Assembly: GCA_003254925.1 (NCBI GenBank)
Contig: QANZ01048479.1
Span: 1 to 64,000, forward strand
DNA from: Chamaecrista fasciculata
Taxonomy: Eukaryota > Streptophyta > Magnoliopsida > Fabales > Fabaceae
Length of the DNA stretch: 64,000 nucleotides
Direction of reading: 5' to 3'
The notes under the pieces were generated by a model, which saw only the letters and a program-made list of their open reading frames with translations, ran no database searches and was not told where the DNA came from. Below, piece after piece: positions 22,355 to 33,399 of the stretch (positions within the stretch are counted from its first letter, which is position 1; each line of letters begins with the position of its first letter). A program made the translations under genes and the position numbers.

Positions 22355-23762
22355 CAACTATATATGTATATTTCAAGTTAAGTAATCTTTTAGAAAAAAA
22401 TTGTTAATTTACTCTAAAGTTTTGCTATTAACGAATATATAATGCAGCTACATTGTCCATTATCGAATTAATACCTTTAGCTTTAGGCAAATTTGTAACC
22501 ACTTTATCTACTTATTTTGATTGTCATAATCATTTTTATTGTACTTTAGAAAGAACACATACATGTGTGTATTAGATATTAATTCCTATTCTGTTTGTGT
22601 AGAATTATTAATGGATATATATACGTGTCTATATGTGTAGTATACGTGGCAGAAGCTTCTTGAGATATTGATGAAGATAAGTGTATGTCGTGTTTGTCAT
22701 GTATTGTAAATTTGTAATATATCATAATGATCGATACGTCATATATATCAGCAATATTTATCTTTTAAAATTCTTCTAAGTTTATACACACATTAGTTTA
22801 AAAATTTCTCATTAGTTTAAAAATTGTGAAATTACAGAAAATATGAGATATTAAAAAAATGAAAATCCCTTATTCTGATAATTTCTCACATACTTAAAAT
22901 GTTATAAAGTTTTAAAAAAACAAATATATTTAAGAAGCTACTTAATTTACTCAATTTATTATTATATATATTTAAAAAGTCAAAATACAATCTTCTTAAG
23001 CTTATAATATACATATATATATATATAGAAGCACAATATTTTAATTATAATTTTCTCTTCATAATTGCTGTGACATTAGCTGAAAAAAAGATCCAGTTTT
23101 TCACGGTGAAAAATTAATAAAATAAAAGTTTAATTTATAAAAAATAAGTCAATTTAAAAAAGACGAAAAATAAACAATCTTTTAAAGGGGTATTTATTCT
23201 AAACTTTTTTCTCAAACAAGGAACACAATGATGCTTTTTCCAAATCTGAGATTCCATCATCAATCATCAATAAGCACAAAAAGACTGTTTAGAGATAAAT
23301 ATTAATATGCAAGTGTGCTTATACAAAAACACATATAATAATGCTCCTATATATTACTAGTGATAGCCTATCAAAAGCTAAAAATATTTAGGTCAACACC
23401 ATCTTATTCCAGCCCATAATAATTATATACCTTGAAAACTGCTGATAGCTAGATTATTACTCATTGTATCATGATGATTAGTTCTTATTGTTATCATTAA
23501 TTTGTTCCTTTTAAAATGTTAATTTTCACTTACATGAAACCGACAAAACATAAATATTTTTGACTTACATGATTAAATGTTAATTTTCACTTACATTTTT
23601 TTAAATGTTAATTTTCACTTACATTTTTTTTGGCCAACTAATTTTCACTTACATGAAACCGACAAAACATAAATAACTCCNTTCTCATCAGTAACTCAAA
23701 AAATTAGGAGTAACTATTCATGACCATAAATTGCAAGACCTATATATGATTTACTAAAAAAC
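22355..23762. other. AT-rich intergenic DNA with a local duplication
   Basis: No gene. Near 23515-23675 the words AATTTTCACTTACATGAAAC and CCGACAAAACATAAAT occur twice, followed by an N at 23681 that marks an unresolved base or contig joint. Confidence 0.55.
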
Positions 23763-24151
23763 TAGGAAGCATGGACACTGACACGGACACGACACGGACA
23801 CAGCGACACGTCAAACTTTCAAAATCACACGACACGACACGACATATATTTATATATATAAATAATTAAATATTCATAATTTTTAATGAAAAATTTAAAA
23901 ATTACAGTTTTTATTCATACTATATATATGTCATATCTATTATTATTTTCTCTTGTCTTTCATGTTAAAGTTACAAAAATTTGATTTATATTTTAAAATT
24001 TATGAATATGTGTCGTGTCGGTGTCGTACGGGTGTCGGACACTGACACGTGTCNTATAAATATGTGTCGTGTCGGTGTCGTACAGGTGTCGGACACTGAC
24101 ACGTGTCTGACATGGCGACACACCTCCAAAATAAAGTGTCCATGTTTCATA
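23763..24151. mobile_element. MITE with GAAGCATGGACACT termini
   Basis: The left end AGGAAGCATGGACACTGACA is mirrored by AGTGTCCATGTTTCATA at the right. The arms are rich in GACACG/CGTGTC words. It is the same family as the element at 59825-62052. A 53-bp segment of its right arm is present twice, on either side of an N at 24054. Confidence 0.8.
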
Positions 24152-24187
24152 TTTCATAGATATTGTATATGTGTGAAACTCAAAGTT

Positions 24188-24666
24188 ATTAAAATCGGAC
24201 CGGTCATTGAACCGGCCGAAGCAGCGGTTCAAGGTTCAATGGTTCAACCGGGGTCGGACTGTTAATAATTAAATAAATAAAAAATAATATATTTAATTTA
24301 ATATAATAAAAATATATAATAAACTCTTTAAATTTAAGCTGGATTCAATAAGAAAGTGATAATTAAGAGGATAAAAAATTAAATTTTCAAGTAAAAACTA
24401 TTAAATAGTGTATTATTTTGAATCTAAACATAATAAGAAAAAAAAATTTTAAAATAGCATCATTTTAATCAAGAAAAAACTTAAAAAAATAAAAAATTAG
24501 AACAAAAAAACCTGAACCGGTTCAACCTCAAATTCGGCCGGTTCAAGGCGGTTTTCCCGATTTTTGACCGGTTCTTAGCATGTCCGGTTTTGTACTCAAC
24601 TTGGACCGGACCACTGGCCGATTCACGGTTCAACCAGTCCGACCGACCGGTCCGGTCCAATTTTCA
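24188..24666. mobile_element. MITE with ACCGGTTC-rich termini
   Basis: The left end ATTAAAATCGGACCGGTC faces GACCGGTCCGGTCCAATTTT at the right. Both arms hold GGTTCAACC and CCGGTTC words around an AT-rich centre. Such elements are common in dicots and often classed with hAT MITEs; no clear 8-bp target duplication was found here. Confidence 0.72.
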
Positions 24667-25092
24667 TATGGTGAAACACGAATACTGTATTCAATATAAT
24701 GACATGCCTCAAAGTAAATGTCATTACTCTCTAGCTAATAGAAATAATTTGAGGGGATTGACCTAATTAATTAATCTTTTTAATTTGGAGCCACACATGA
24801 TCTCTTTAGAGATGTAGAATATTCTTTTATAATACTACTTTCACTTTCTAATAAAGTCTGAACCTGTACGACTTTTTGAAATGAAAATGGTGTACATGTT
24901 ACATGTACTGTTCGGGTTAAATAACGATGTATGGCTTATATTTTTTCTCAAATATGAACTCAAATTAAAATAATTCAAAATTGTAATATAAGGATAACTA
25001 ATTTAAATTTAAATTAGACTAAAATATTTAAAATCTGTAATTTTGAAAACATTTTCGAGCCAGATAAATACTTAAATTAATTAAATAGGAAG
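24667..25092. other. AT-rich intergenic DNA left of element C
   Basis: No gene recognised. The last five bases, GGAAG (25088-25092), are the left target duplication of the LTR element that follows. Confidence 0.6.
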
Positions 25093-25696
25093 TGATAAAC
25101 TGGAAAATGACTGGCACTTACCTAGTTCACCGGAGAGGGCTGCAAGAGCCAAGACTTGAGCAAAGACCTGCAAAAGCTTCACAGGGGGGCCCTGCGAAGT
25201 GTACTCCGACGCTCAAGTTAGTAAGAGAGTGATAAGAGAGTGAGAGAATTCGAGAGTGTAAGAAGTAGCTAACCTTGAACTGGTGAAATGGGCTCTATTT
25301 ATAGAGCAGGGAGGAGAGAGGTGGTCGGCGTGTGGGGCGGACCACGTTCTGGACACGATCTCCACCAGCGAAGATGGTGGAGACCGAGATTTGCGGAGCA
25401 AGGAAATCGTGGGAGATTGCGTGTTGTGTCTCTAGGCGGGCGCCTAGAAACTGGAGATCGTGGGTATGAACAAGTCAGTAACCCACGATCTCCCGTAGCG
25501 TGGATTGCGGAGCGGGGTAGTCGTGGGTGACCACGTGTCATTTGGGGGACGGGCGCCAAGACCCAGGATGGATCACGGTCGCCCCTACTTGAGCTTAGGG
25601 CGCCCGATTGACTCGAGGGCGCCTCGCAAGGTGCGGAGAGGAGAAGAGGCCCGGTGCGAGGGCCGTTTAGGCGTACGCCCAAATAGTGATGTATCA
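25093..25696 (-). repeat. Left LTR (3' LTR) of element C
   Basis: TG...CA ends, TATA-like TATAAATAG on the minus strand at 25295-25303, and a purine-rich stretch (AAGGAGGGACTTGTG on the minus strand) just inside it at 25697-25711, which fits the polypurine tract. Open frames within the LTR are chance frames. Confidence 0.95.
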
Positions 25697-25958
25697 CAAG
25701 TCCCTCCTTAAAGAAGTCTACGAGCGCGTTCGTCGTACTGTTCCTTAAGGCGGGCGGGATGACAGATTTGGAGAACGTGCGATGGGATCCGTGTTTGGGC
25801 AGTGTATTCGCGTCTATTGGCGAACGCCCAAAAATGTGCGGGAGTACTTGTCCCCCGCGCAGAGGAAATGGTAGGAACGGCGACCTTCCCTGGGAAAATG
25901 GAAAGTCAGTGGATCATGGCGGGCGGGCATGTGGTAGGTAGGGTTGTCTTGTCAGGGA

Positions 25959-26034
25959 CACGTGTCGCTACCCGGGAGGCAGAAATTTGAAAAACAAAAA
26001 CGCCTCGTATGCCGCGCTCGCAAGGGTATAAAAG
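25959..26034 (+). promoter_or_regulatory. Promoter-like region of the antisense gene in element C
   Basis: CACGTGTC (25959-25966) is followed about 60 bases later by a good TATA box, TATAAAAG (26027-26034), both in the plus orientation. About 160 bases further on comes a leader intron with donor CTGGTAAGC (intron 26195 to about 26564, acceptor TTTGTTTGCAG). This arrangement fits a pol II promoter for the plus-strand gene, separate from the LTR promoter. The same G-box word stands at the matching place in element B. Confidence 0.55.
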
Positions 26035-26194
26035 GGGGAAAGGCAGCGTCTTTTGTACTTTTAGCCATTTCAGCGAGTTGAAGAGAGAGAAGAGAGAAAT
26101 CCGAAGAGTTCACCCGCCGGAGTTGCAGAACCGTCGCCGGAAATCGAAGCGAAGTGACCGTAGAAGTTCATCGGTTCGAGCGAGGAGCTTTCTG

Positions 26195-29100
26195 GTAAGC
26201 ATTTTCTGTTGATTTTGGAATGTGTTTGCTGGGTTAGGGTTTGGTTTTTTGACGAAAACGTATTTTCGTGTCTGACTGTTGGAGAGGCCGTCGTGGGTGA
26301 CGGCGGAAAATGGGTGGTTGGTCTGAAAAGAGTGGTGGTCATTCGCTGTAGGGTGTGAGTTGGTGAGTGAGACAGCGAGAGAATGGGTGTGGGTCTGGGT
26401 GTGAGGTGTTGAGTTTCTGGGTTTTTCTGGGTGACTGTTCATCGAGTTCGTACCTTCTGATGAAGGTGACGTTTGGGGTTTTCTGGGTTGGTGGGGCGGG
26501 CGTCACTAGTGAGTGAGGCGGTCGTCAGTTGTACGGTCGTGATGATGTGTTTCTTTGTTTGCAGGGTTGCAAGTCAGTTAGGAATTCAAGGCGAGCGCCT
26601 CAAATTGTTCAACTGTCCAACTAACAACCAATCGCACCATGTCTTCAGGTACCTTCTACCCCTTTGTGTTTTGACTTTTCTGGCAAGTGTTAGAGACCAT
26701 GGTGGTCATTAGGGAGTTGGAAGAAGGAGAAGAACTGAGTAGTGTTAGTAGTTTCACTACACAGGGCAGTAGCTCTATAGACTTGGAAGAGGTGCGACAG
26801 TCGCTAGAGGAAACAGTGCAGCGGGCGGCTAGGTTACTAGCCAGGAGAGCAAGTGAGAGAGCGGGCGCCCTTGTTGTCTACAGAGGGGGTATGGATTTGG
26901 CGACCTCGCCTCCATCACGCGTTGAACACGATCCAGTAGAAGTGTCGGAGGAGCAAGTGTTGGAGCTCTCCGACTGCTCAGAGGGAGAGCCCCCAATGTT
27001 GAGGGAAGAACCAACAGGTCCCCTAAGCGGTTCGGCGGTCGAGGGGGAGCGCCTGATCATGGCGCGTGACGCGGTGGCGTGGGACGCCGCAGACGGGGTT
27101 GGGAACCCCGAAGTGAGGGCGACCGTGGGGCCGCCAGCAGAGCCCTCCAAATTTGCCAACGTTGAGGATTTGGAGGCGGCCCAAGTGGCGTATTTTGGGC
27201 CAGGTACCGGCCGGGAGGGGAGCGGTATGGCCGTCGGCGGGTGGGACGGCAACAATTCTATGTGGTGGACTCATCCGCGTGGGTTCATCGTACACGAAAT
27301 CCTGTTGCGGGAGTGTGATTCCGACATGCCGTTTACAGATTTCGAGATGGAGGTGCTGAATCACCTCAACTGTTGTCCAGCGCAGTTAGCAGCGAACGCC
27401 TGGAGAAGTTTGAAGTTTGTGCAGTATGCTGCGTGGACAGTGGGCAGGGAGCTCACTGTGAGATTGTTTTTGTATTGGTTCTCCGTGAAGCTCGGGGACA
27501 ACGGGCGGGTGAACCTCCAGAGGAAGGGGGTGCCCTACATGGGTTTCCAGCCAGTATAAGCAACTGGAAGAACTAGAAAGACAGATATTTCCCCGTAGTG
27601 TGCAACCACTTCGAGCGCCCGTGGTGGGTGAGGGAAGAGGACGGGCGTCCGGTATTTCCAGTGGCGTGGTCGGACGCCATCACGGGGACTAGCCCTATTA
27701 AGAGAGGGCATTTGAGCGAGGAGGAGCGGCGGACGGATAGGCTGCTAACATCCTTTTACAAAAATTATGAACAGACATGTAATATTTTAACTAACACTAA
27801 CATGTACATTCTTTTTGCATGTGTTTTGGATGGTTTGTTCTTCGTCTAACGAGTGTGTGTTTGGTTTGCAGCAATGAAAGAGGCGCAGAGGAGGCCGGGA
27901 AGCCAGGGCGCCGGAAGCTCGGGCGCAGGTGGCCGGACGGAGAGGGGTGGGGAGCCGGGGAGGGCTCAGGGAAGGCCCCAAGGGGGGATGAGGGCGCCAC
28001 CGGTCGCGCCAGGCGGGAGGCCGAGGGGTTCGGGCCCTTCGTCTCGCGTTACCTCCACTTCTGGGGGCGTGGGGCAGGCGTCGGCGAGCCCCTCGAGGAG
28101 GAGAGCCGGACCACCAGTGTTGGCACCTGGTGGGATGAGACAGGCGGGGGGCCCGTCGGAGAGGAGGAGGCCGGACGGGAGGGGGAAGGGTCCAGCGGAG
28201 GAGGAGCCGCCGGCGAAGAGGGCGCGCGGAGCCAGCGCAGCGGATCCTGGGATGTTCATCCACTGGGATGACATGGAGTTGGATCAGTTCATTAAAGTGA
28301 GCCATCCAGACGGCGACGGGCCAAGGAACCCACGGATGGAGATGCCGGACGCCCGGCGGGTCAATGAGAATGGGGAAGCTGAGTTCCCTTATCTGCCAGC
28401 ACGGCCATTCAACGGGAGGTTCTCGGGAATAACCTCCATCCAATCCCTCTACTCCAACGGCACTTATGAGTGGCATGACACTCTGGTGGCCGACGCCTAC
28501 AAGCGCCCGCCGGCGGATTACGCAGCAGCCTTTGGTATGATGGCGTCTGTTGCTAGTCATGCGGCGCAGACGCTGTCCCATAATCTGGCCAAGGAGGTGG
28601 CCCGCCTCAGGGAGGAGGCCCGGACGGGTGGCGGAACAGAGCAGCTTCAAGCACTAGAAGCTGCTAGGGACAAGGCGGTGGAGGAGGCTCAAGCTGGGCG
28701 GGCCCAGGTGAAGAGGCTGGAGGAAGAGAGGAAGAAGGAGAGGGAGAGGAGGAAGAAGGCAGAGCAGGAGGCGGGTGCGCAGCGGGGGGAGGCTGCGGCC
28801 GCCAAAGCAGAGTTGGAGGCTTACCGGGCGGGAGAGGCCCAGAGATTAGAGCGCGCACGCCGCGACGAACGTCGCCAGTGGTACTGGTACTACATCCAGG
28901 CCACGTCGCGGGGGTTCGAGAACTGTAGAAAGCAATTGGCGTTCTTGAACCCGGGGCAGAATGAGGCGGGCCTTGATTACACCTTTGAGGTGCTGCCCAA
29001 CAGTCGAGGCGGTGAGGAGATCCGCATGCGCGCGGATGATGACGAGCCCGGGACGCCAATGCCGGATCTGCCAGAAGATTGGACCATCCACGCGCTGGAG

Positions 29101-29286
29101 GTTCAGGAAGGGCGGTCCCCTCTCAGGCCAGGGGATGAAGGTTATGTGCCCCCGGCGGACGTCCAGAGCACCGCAGGCAATGAGGCGGACGTCGAGCAAA
29201 TGCTGATCGTCCCGGACAGCGGGGGTGCGGAGGGCAGCGGCGATAATGCTCCGGGGGACGGCGGGCCGGTGATTCTGGACGACTAG
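26195..29286 (+). CDS. Antisense (plus-strand) gene of element C, Tat-type extra ORF
   Basis: Plus-strand frames at 26687-27559 and 27853-29286 lie opposite to gag-pol and converge with pol. The first frame is acidic and then holds a domain matching that of element B: GFIVHEILLRECDSDMPF, NAWRSLKFVQYAAWTVG and RLFLYWFSVKLG, resembling the putative gypsy type transposon domain (PF04195, from memory). The second frame has a Gly/Arg/Pro-rich start, a charged coiled coil (about residues 240-330) and a conserved GFENCRKQLAFLNPG segment, ending acidic. Introns with GT-AG ends are visible in the leader (26195-26564) and at 27779-27871, the latter matching the position of the intron in element B. Function unknown; a DNA- or chromatin-linked role is only a guess. 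Confidence 0.68.
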
Positions 29287-29893
29287 AGCGTCCATTAGTT
29301 GTAATCTCGGGGGTGTTCCCCGTTTTGAATTTTCTGGGCGTGTGTGCCCTCTTTTCTTTTTATTGTTAATATGTATGGGGCGGATGTGCCCTATTTTTGA
29401 ACGAATTTGATGGCCATTTTGGCCTTGATTAATGCAGGCCATAAGGCCATTTATTTTTGCTTTGATAATTATAACTGCTGTTATTTCATATCTGTTGTGT
29501 TTGATATTTGCGCAAGTGTATGTATGTGGGTGTGTGTCCGCCCAACTGAGTTGGCGATCGGACTTTTGGGCTAGCCAGCCAAGAGGTAAGGGACCAGCAT
29601 GGCGTATGAGCAACTTCTCGGCTCATGGGCGCGCGGAGCGCCAGAATGAAAGCGTATGGAGGCGTCCCTCCAGCCTTCGAGCTCTTCTTTGGAGCGAAAT
29701 TACGTGTAGTGAGACGTTGTGAGTTAGGCTGTGCCTAAGCGAGAGTAATTGAAACAAACGCGAATGTAAATGAATCGAATAAATTCGAGAGAATGCCATA
29801 GTAATATTGATGAAATATATTGGCGGTCGTTACATAAAGTAAGTAATTGCAACACGAAAAGCGTACAAGAGATTACATAAATGTGAAAATACA

Positions 29894-32800
29894 TTAATGA
29901 AACCGGAGTGTGATATTGTTGACCGTGCGGTCGAGATACTTTCTGAGGCTCGCGACATTCCATGTATTTGGCAAGCGGCGGCCGTCCATAGTAGAGAGTA
30001 CGTACGCGCCACCAGGGATAACTCTGGTGACCCGGTATGGTCCTTCCCAGTTGGGATGGAGTTTGCCGTGCGAGCGGTTCAGGCGATCGTTGGCTACATC
30101 GCGAAGGACAAGGTCGCCAACGTCGAAGGATCGATGTTTGACCCTTTTATTGAAGTATTTGGCCATGCGCTCCTTGTAGGCGGCCTGGCGGATGCTGGCG
30201 ATTTCGCGCACTTCCTCCAGTTCGTCTAGAGCTATCGCTCGACACCCTCGGTTTGCCTCCTCATTGTAGTATAAGACCCTGTCGGAGAGAAAAGCGGTCT
30301 CATCTGGAATCATGGCGGGCGACCCGTATGTGAGGGTGTAAGGTGCCTCGCCTGTGGATTCTTGAGGGGTGATACGGTAAGACCAGAGGACGGTTGGGAG
30401 TTCGTCCGCCCAACGGCCTTTGGCGTTGTCGAGTCTGCGCTTTAGCCCATTTAAAATGATGCGGTTGGCGAGCTCGGTCTGGCCGTTGGTCGAGGGATGC
30501 TCGACTGAAGTGTTACCGAGGGAGATGTCATATTGGGCGCAGAAATCGCGGAAGGATTCACTGATGAATTGGCGGCCGTTGTCGCTGATGATTCTCTGCG
30601 GGACGCCAAATCGTGACAGTATGTTCTGCAAGACGAATGTTTTCATCTGGGCAGAGCTGATTGATGTCACTGGTTCGGCCTCGATCCATTTTGTGAAAAG
30701 GTCGATTGCGACGATAAGGAATCGGCGTTGGCCTGTGGCGGTCGGGAATGGCCCGAGGATGTCGATCCCCCATACGTCAAATGGCCAAGGGGATTCCATT
30801 GGGCGCATGTCTTCGCCCGGAATATGGATGCGATTGGCGTGTTCCTGGCACTTTTGACAAGTTTTCACCAGTGCCGTGGCATCCCGTATGATCGTGGGCC
30901 AGTAGTACCCCGAAATGAGCACTTTGCGCTTGAGGGTGGGCGCCGCTTGGTGTGAACCACAGAGCCCTTCGTGGAGCTCCTCGAGGATGAGGCGGGCGTC
31001 GTTTGGACCTACGCATCTGAGGCAGGGCATGGAGTGACCTCGTCGATAAAGATCATTTCCCCAGAGGAAGTAGTGCGCGGCCCGGCGTACCACTTTGCGG
31101 GCTTCGTTTCTGTCTGCCGGGAGGGTGCCATCCCGGATGTAGGACATGATGGGCGTTCGCCAATCAACCGTTGTTGAGATGGCAAGGACCATGGGGCCCT
31201 CAATCGATGGGCGCTCCAAGGTGGTGCGGATGATAGAGGAGCGACTCCGAGCATCTGGCTTAGAAGCCAGTTTGGCTAAGGCATCCGCCCTAGTGTTCTT
31301 AGAACGCAAGATGTGTGAGAATTGGGCAGCCCGGATGTGGTGGCGCAGGATGTACCTTGCTTTTTCCACGTACTTGAGGATGGTGGGCTCCTTGGCCTCG
31401 AAGTCTCCCTTCATGTGGCCAACCACCAGCTGGGAGTCACTGTAGACGTGGACGTCCTGGGCGCCCATGCCCACGGCGAGCTCGAGGGCTGCGATGAGCG
31501 CCTCGTATTCGGCCTGATTGTTCGTGGCCGGGAAGCGTATGTCGATGGCCTGTTCGATACTGTAACCATCAGGGGATTCAACGATCACGCCCGCGCCACG
31601 GAGCTTGGCGGATGAGGCCCCATCGATGTAGAGGTTCCACACGATGGGGGTAGGATGGGCGGGCGTCATCTCTGCGACAAAGTCAGCCAAAGCCTGGCCT
31701 TTGATGGCGCGTCGTGGCTCGAAAGTGAGGCCGAATTCGGAGAGTTCGATCGACCAATTGACCAGGCGGCCCGCGATGTCGGGCTGGTGTATGATCTGCC
31801 TCATGGGGCGGTCGGTGCGGACGATGATCACGTACTGTTGGTAATATGGTCGCAGCTTCCTTGTAGAAACAAGGAGGGCGTATACGAGCTTTTCGAGTAG
31901 GTGATATCGTGTCTCGGCGCCCGTGAGGACTTTGCTTGAAAAGTAGATGGGGCGCTGCTCATCCTTTTCTTCGATGATCAGGACAGAGCTGACCGCCACG
32001 TCGGTTGCGGCCAAGTAAACGTAGATAGGCTGGCCGGGCAAAGGAGTGGTGAGAATAGGCGGCCTGCTTAGGTACGCCTTCAATTGCTGGAACGCCTCTT
32101 CACATTCAACCGTCCATGTGAAATTCTTCCCTCCTTTAAGAGTTTTAAAGAAGGGTAAGCACCGGTCGCCCGATCTAGCCAAGAAGCGGTGGAGCGCCGC
32201 TATGCGCCCGTTGAGGCGTTGTACCTCCTTTAACGTCTTTGGGGACGCCATGTCGATAATGGCTTGGCACTGGTCCGGGTTGGCCTCTATCCCTCGTTGG
32301 GAGATCATGAAGCCTAAGAACTTGCCCCCGGCGACCCCGAAGGCGCACTTGGCGGGGTTGAGCCGCAATCGGTAGTGGCGGAGGATCTGGAAGATCTCCT
32401 GTAGGTCATCGAGGTGGTCGCCACCAGCCTTCGTTTTGACGACCATGTCGTCAACGTAGACTTCGATGTTTTTTCCGATGTTGTCTTGGAAGAACCTGTC
32501 CATCATACGCTGGTACGTGGCGCCCGCGTTCTTCAGGCCAAAGGGCATGACGTTGTAACAGTAAATGCCCTGTTCAGTGATGAAGGCTGTCTTGTCGACG
32601 TCCTTGGGATTCATCTTGATCTGATTGTATCCCGAAAAAGCATCAAGGAAGTTCAAGGTGGCGTACCCGCAGGTGTTGTCCACCAACTTATCGATGCTGG
32701 GGAGTGGGTGAAGGTCCTTGGGGGTCGCCTTGTTAAGGTCCGTGAAATCCACGCACATCCGCCATTTGCCGTTGGGCTTGGGGACAAGGACGACGTTGGA

Positions 32801-33070
32801 CAGCCAGGTGGGGTACTTGGTTTCCCGGATGAACCCGGCCGCCAGTAATTTGTTTACTTCTTCTTTGGCGGCGAGCTGCCGCTCTAGCCCCAGGACTCGC
32901 TTCTTCTGGAAGACTCCCGGGCGGTCATCAACATCGAGAGAGTGCATGACCAACTGGGGGTCGACGCCGGGCATATCCGACGCAGACCATGCAAAAATGT
33001 CGCCGTTGGCGAGTAGAAAGTCAGATAGCCTGGCTTGTTCTTGAGCGGGTAGAGCCGCAGAGATGCTCAC
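29894..33070 (-). CDS. pol of element C (reverse transcriptase, two RNase H, integrase)
   Basis: One frame of 1058 codons. Reverse transcriptase occupies about residues 60-290 with YVDDM at 205-209. The first RNase H spans about 315-465. The second, archaeal-type RNase H spans about 476-605, with DGASS at 483-487. The integrase zinc-binding part is about 700-745 (CQKCQ) and the catalytic core about 762-900, with WGIDILGPFP, ISDNGRQF and a conserved Glu in NGQTELANR. The second RNase H is a known hallmark of Tat elements. The frame shows no interruption. Its end faces the end of the antisense gene about 600 bp away. Confidence 0.93.
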   Translation of the reverse strand: MSISAALPAQEQARLSDFLLANGDIFAWSASDMPGVDPQLVMHSLDVDDRPGVFQKKRVLGLERQLAAKEEVNKLLAAGFIRETKYPTWLSNVVLVPKPNGKWRMCVDFTDLNKATPKDLHPLPSIDKLVDNTCGYATLNFLDAFSGYNQIKMNPKDVDKTAFITEQGIYCYNVMPFGLKNAGATYQRMMDRFFQDNIGKNIEVYVDDMVVKTKAGGDHLDDLQEIFQILRHYRLRLNPAKCAFGVAGGKFLGFMISQRGIEANPDQCQAIIDMASPKTLKEVQRLNGRIAALHRFLARSGDRCLPFFKTLKGGKNFTWTVECEEAFQQLKAYLSRPPILTTPLPGQPIYVYLAATDVAVSSVLIIEEKDEQRPIYFSSKVLTGAETRYHLLEKLVYALLVSTRKLRPYYQQYVIIVRTDRPMRQIIHQPDIAGRLVNWSIELSEFGLTFEPRRAIKGQALADFVAEMTPAHPTPIVWNLYIDGASSAKLRGAGVIVESPDGYSIEQAIDIRFPATNNQAEYEALIAALELAVGMGAQDVHVYSDSQLVVGHMKGDFEAKEPTILKYVEKARYILRHHIRAAQFSHILRSKNTRADALAKLASKPDARSRSSIIRTTLERPSIEGPMVLAISTTVDWRTPIMSYIRDGTLPADRNEARKVVRRAAHYFLWGNDLYRRGHSMPCLRCVGPNDARLILEELHEGLCGSHQAAPTLKRKVLISGYYWPTIIRDATALVKTCQKCQEHANRIHIPGEDMRPMESPWPFDVWGIDILGPFPTATGQRRFLIVAIDLFTKWIEAEPVTSISSAQMKTFVLQNILSRFGVPQRIISDNGRQFISESFRDFCAQYDISLGNTSVEHPSTNGQTELANRIILNGLKRRLDNAKGRWADELPTVLWSYRITPQESTGEAPYTLTYGSPAMIPDETAFLSDRVLYYNEEANRGCRAIALDELEEVREIASIRQAAYKERMAKYFNKRVKHRSFDVGDLVLRDVANDRLNRSHGKLHPNWEGPYRVTRVIPGGAYVLSTMDGRRLPNTWNVASLRKYLDRTVNNITLRFH

Positions 33071-33399
33071 TGTTCTCTCCGGGTGCCCGGGGAAGTGAAT
33101 TTGGACGAGTGTGTCCGAAGGTTTGGGGCGTGCGCCCTCGACCTAGTACGACATAAAATGCATATAAGTAAAGAGATCGCGTAAAGAAAAATGAGCTCAT
33201 TGAATAAATGATTTCATTAATGTAGTAAAATAGGCGTCCGCCATGTGTAGGTCGGAGCGTACAAATAAAATGACATAAGGGGGGCCTTAAGCATTTTGTA
33301 GGAAAGGAAAACAAACATAGACATGAAAATTAAAAACAACTAATCTTAAGGCCGGGCGGCTAATCCACCCACTAGAAGTAGTTGCTAAGTGAAGGAGCG

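Noticed and set aside
25213-25697. Open frames of 62-132 codons inside the LTRs of element C (repeated at 35820-36289)
   Set aside because: They lie within GC-rich LTR sequence, appear identically in both LTRs on both strands and resemble no protein.
26639-26700. A 40-bp intron after ATGTCTTCAG just before the first antisense frame of element C
   Set aside because: Shorter than plant introns normally are; more likely a short upstream frame, with translation starting at a later ATG such as 26699.
27787-28650. Minus-strand frame of 287 codons overlapping the antisense gene of element C
   Set aside because: Arg/Pro-rich, no motif, and it covers sequence better explained by the coiled-coil frame on the plus strand.
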